Positions 63,131 to 64,000 of a stretch of 64,000 nt of DNA are shown in pieces. A model generated the notes under the pieces. The model made no database searches and had not been told where the DNA came from. It worked only from the letters and a program-made list of their open reading frames with translations. The translations under genes were made by a program, and so were the position numbers. Numbering within the stretch: position 1 is the stretch's first letter; every line of letters starts with the position of its first letter. This DNA is from Methylobacterium sp. PvR107 (GTDB lineage: Bacteria > Pseudomonadota > Alphaproteobacteria > Rhizobiales > Beijerinckiaceae): NCBI RefSeq assembly GCF_017833295.1, contig NZ_JAFIBW010000001.1, forward strand, positions 2,294,001-2,358,000, in the 5' to 3' direction.

Positions 63131-64000
63131 TCAGACACCGGCGCCCCGAGCGATGGCACGCTTGACCACGCCCTGAACCTCGGGATTCGACAGGAACAGG
63201 TCGTGGTTGAGCAGGCCACCGCCGTAATCGGAGGCGTCCGCGACGCGGACACCGAGCGCCTCCAGCTTGGCGCGATCGACGGCACCGGCCCGGACGCCGC
63301 CCGCGATCGCGGCCGAGAGTTCGAGTGCGCGATCGTTGGTGGCGGAGATCACGGTGATCTTCGAGACATCGGGCCCCATCCGGGCGACGCCGTTGGAGAA
63401 CAGGTCGAAATCGATATCGGGCGCGGCGAGCACGACCGCGCCGATGCGCGCCATCGCCGCCTCGCCCGCCTCGGCGCGCAGCATGCGCAGGGTCTCCAGG
63501 GTCAGGAGCGTGCCCATCGAATGCGCGACGATGTTGATCCGGCCGCCGCTCGGCGAGGCGGCCAGGGCCTTGAGCAGGTCCTCGAAGGCGTCGCGCGACC
63601 ACAGGGCGCTTTCGCGGTCGTAGTTGTAATCAAGGGTTGCCGCCGCCGACGGCCACGTGAACAGGCCCGAGACGCCGCGGAAGCGGATCCCGTCGGAGAG
63701 CCGGGCGGCGCTGACAGCAGCCGATTCGAACGATTCGCGGTAGCCGTGGACGTAGATCAGCACGTCGCGGCCCAGGGCCGCCTGCGCGAAGGCGTCGGCG
63801 GCGCCCGCGCCCGTCTCGGTCTTCGGCACCGCCCCGATGGTCCAGTCGCCGGTGATCACGGCCGAGACCTTCCCCAGCAAGGAGCGGTCGGGCGGCGACA
63901 GGCGCACTTCGGCGAAGCTCAGGCCACGGCCGCGATCGCTGCTGAAATACGGCGGCCGCGGCGGGTTGCCCACGGGCTTGCGGGTGGTGGCCACCAGCAG
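63131..64000 (-). CDS. alpha/beta hydrolase (DUF900-like), N-terminus cut by window end
   Basis: The open frame reaches the window edge with 289 visible residues. The ORF scan start at GTG 63994 is unlikely to be the true start because the frame continues upstream with hydrophobic codons (LLVATT), as expected of a signal peptide. It has a DVLIYVHGYRES oxyanion region and nucleophile elbow NIVAHSMGT, matching the DUF900 alpha/beta hydrolase family. It ends 15 bases from the transglutaminase stop. Confidence 0.8.
   Translation of the reverse strand: MLVATTRKPVGNPPRPPYFSSDRGRGLSFAEVRLSPPDRSLLGKVSAVITGDWTIGAVPKTETGAGAADAFAQAALGRDVLIYVHGYRESFESAAVSAARLSDGIRFRGVSGLFTWPSAAATLDYNYDRESALWSRDAFEDLLKALAASPSGGRINIVAHSMGTLLTLETLRMLRAEAGEAAMARIGAVVLAAPDIDFDLFSNGVARMGPDVSKITVISATNDRALELSAAIAGGVRAGAVDRAKLEALGVRVADASDYGGGLLNHDLFLSNPEVQGVVKRAIARGAGV

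Overview
The window comes from a high-GC (roughly 70%) alphaproteobacterium and is best explained as a chromosomal segment of a serine-cycle methylotroph of the genus Methylobacterium/Methylorubrum. The main evidence is a complete, collinear serine-cycle cluster on the minus strand, sgaA-hprA-mtdA-fchA followed by mtkA-mtkB-ppc-mclA (about 25.3 kb down to 14.8 kb). A hopanoid cluster (dxs, hpnA, hpnC, hpnD, hpnE, shc, hpnG) and several gene orders typical of Hyphomicrobiales, such as a CycM-like cytochrome divergent from kdsB-pheA, support this. Genus is an inference from gene content; no rRNA gene is present to test it.

Layout. 0-4.3 kb: an AraC regulator (cut by the window start) divergent from an MFS transporter, a GNAT acetyltransferase, a small secreted protein and a Bcr/CflA efflux protein. 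4.3-9.4 kb: membrane-anchored cytochrome c, kdsB, pheA, a Cys-dependent phosphatase, a second GNAT protein and ppa. 9.4-14.5 kb: gamma-carbonic anhydrase, several small secreted or membrane proteins, a META-domain protein, an XRE regulator and a tightly overlapped PIG-L deacetylase/methyltransferase/glycosyltransferase operon. 14.5-25.3 kb: the serine cycle in two transcription units. 25.8-38 kb: LpxH-like phosphoesterase, GT4 glycosyltransferase and rnhB; a chemoreceptor; a radical SAM protein; a short glycosyltransferase-like protein; an amino-acid permease; moaB; maiA; a type II NADH dehydrogenase; and an EthD-like pair. 38-47.1 kb: hopanoid synthesis with dxs. 47.3-53.3 kb: secreted nuclease, ettA, an epimerase, an OpgC-like membrane protein and a DUF2256 zinc ribbon. 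53.3-56 kb: a four-gene molybdenum-cofactor maturation operon (XdhC/CoxI split in two, molybdopterin-binding protein, MobA-like). 56.4-64 kb: a histidine kinase, an aminotransferase, two alpha/beta hydrolases (the last cut by the window end), a YebE-like protein, an acidic-tail protein and a transglutaminase.

How the genes fit together. The serine cycle condenses methylene-tetrahydrofolate-derived C1 units with glycine. In this window MtdA and FchA interconvert the folate C1 species, SgaA converts serine and glyoxylate to hydroxypyruvate and glycine, HprA makes glycerate, Ppc fixes CO2 on PEP, and MtkAB plus MclA split malate to acetyl-CoA and glyoxylate. Dxs supplies isoprenoid precursors that HpnC/D/E turn into squalene and Shc cyclises to hopanoids.

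Most ordinary genes are unremarkable. The unusual layer is non-coding. Four copies of a near-constant 113-115 bp imperfect palindrome sit 3' of genes, three of them flanking or inside the serine-cycle cluster. Two further palindromic repeat families occur. An identical A/T-tract decamer lies upstream of both serine-cycle operons. No tRNA, rRNA, CRISPR array, insertion sequence or prophage was recognised.
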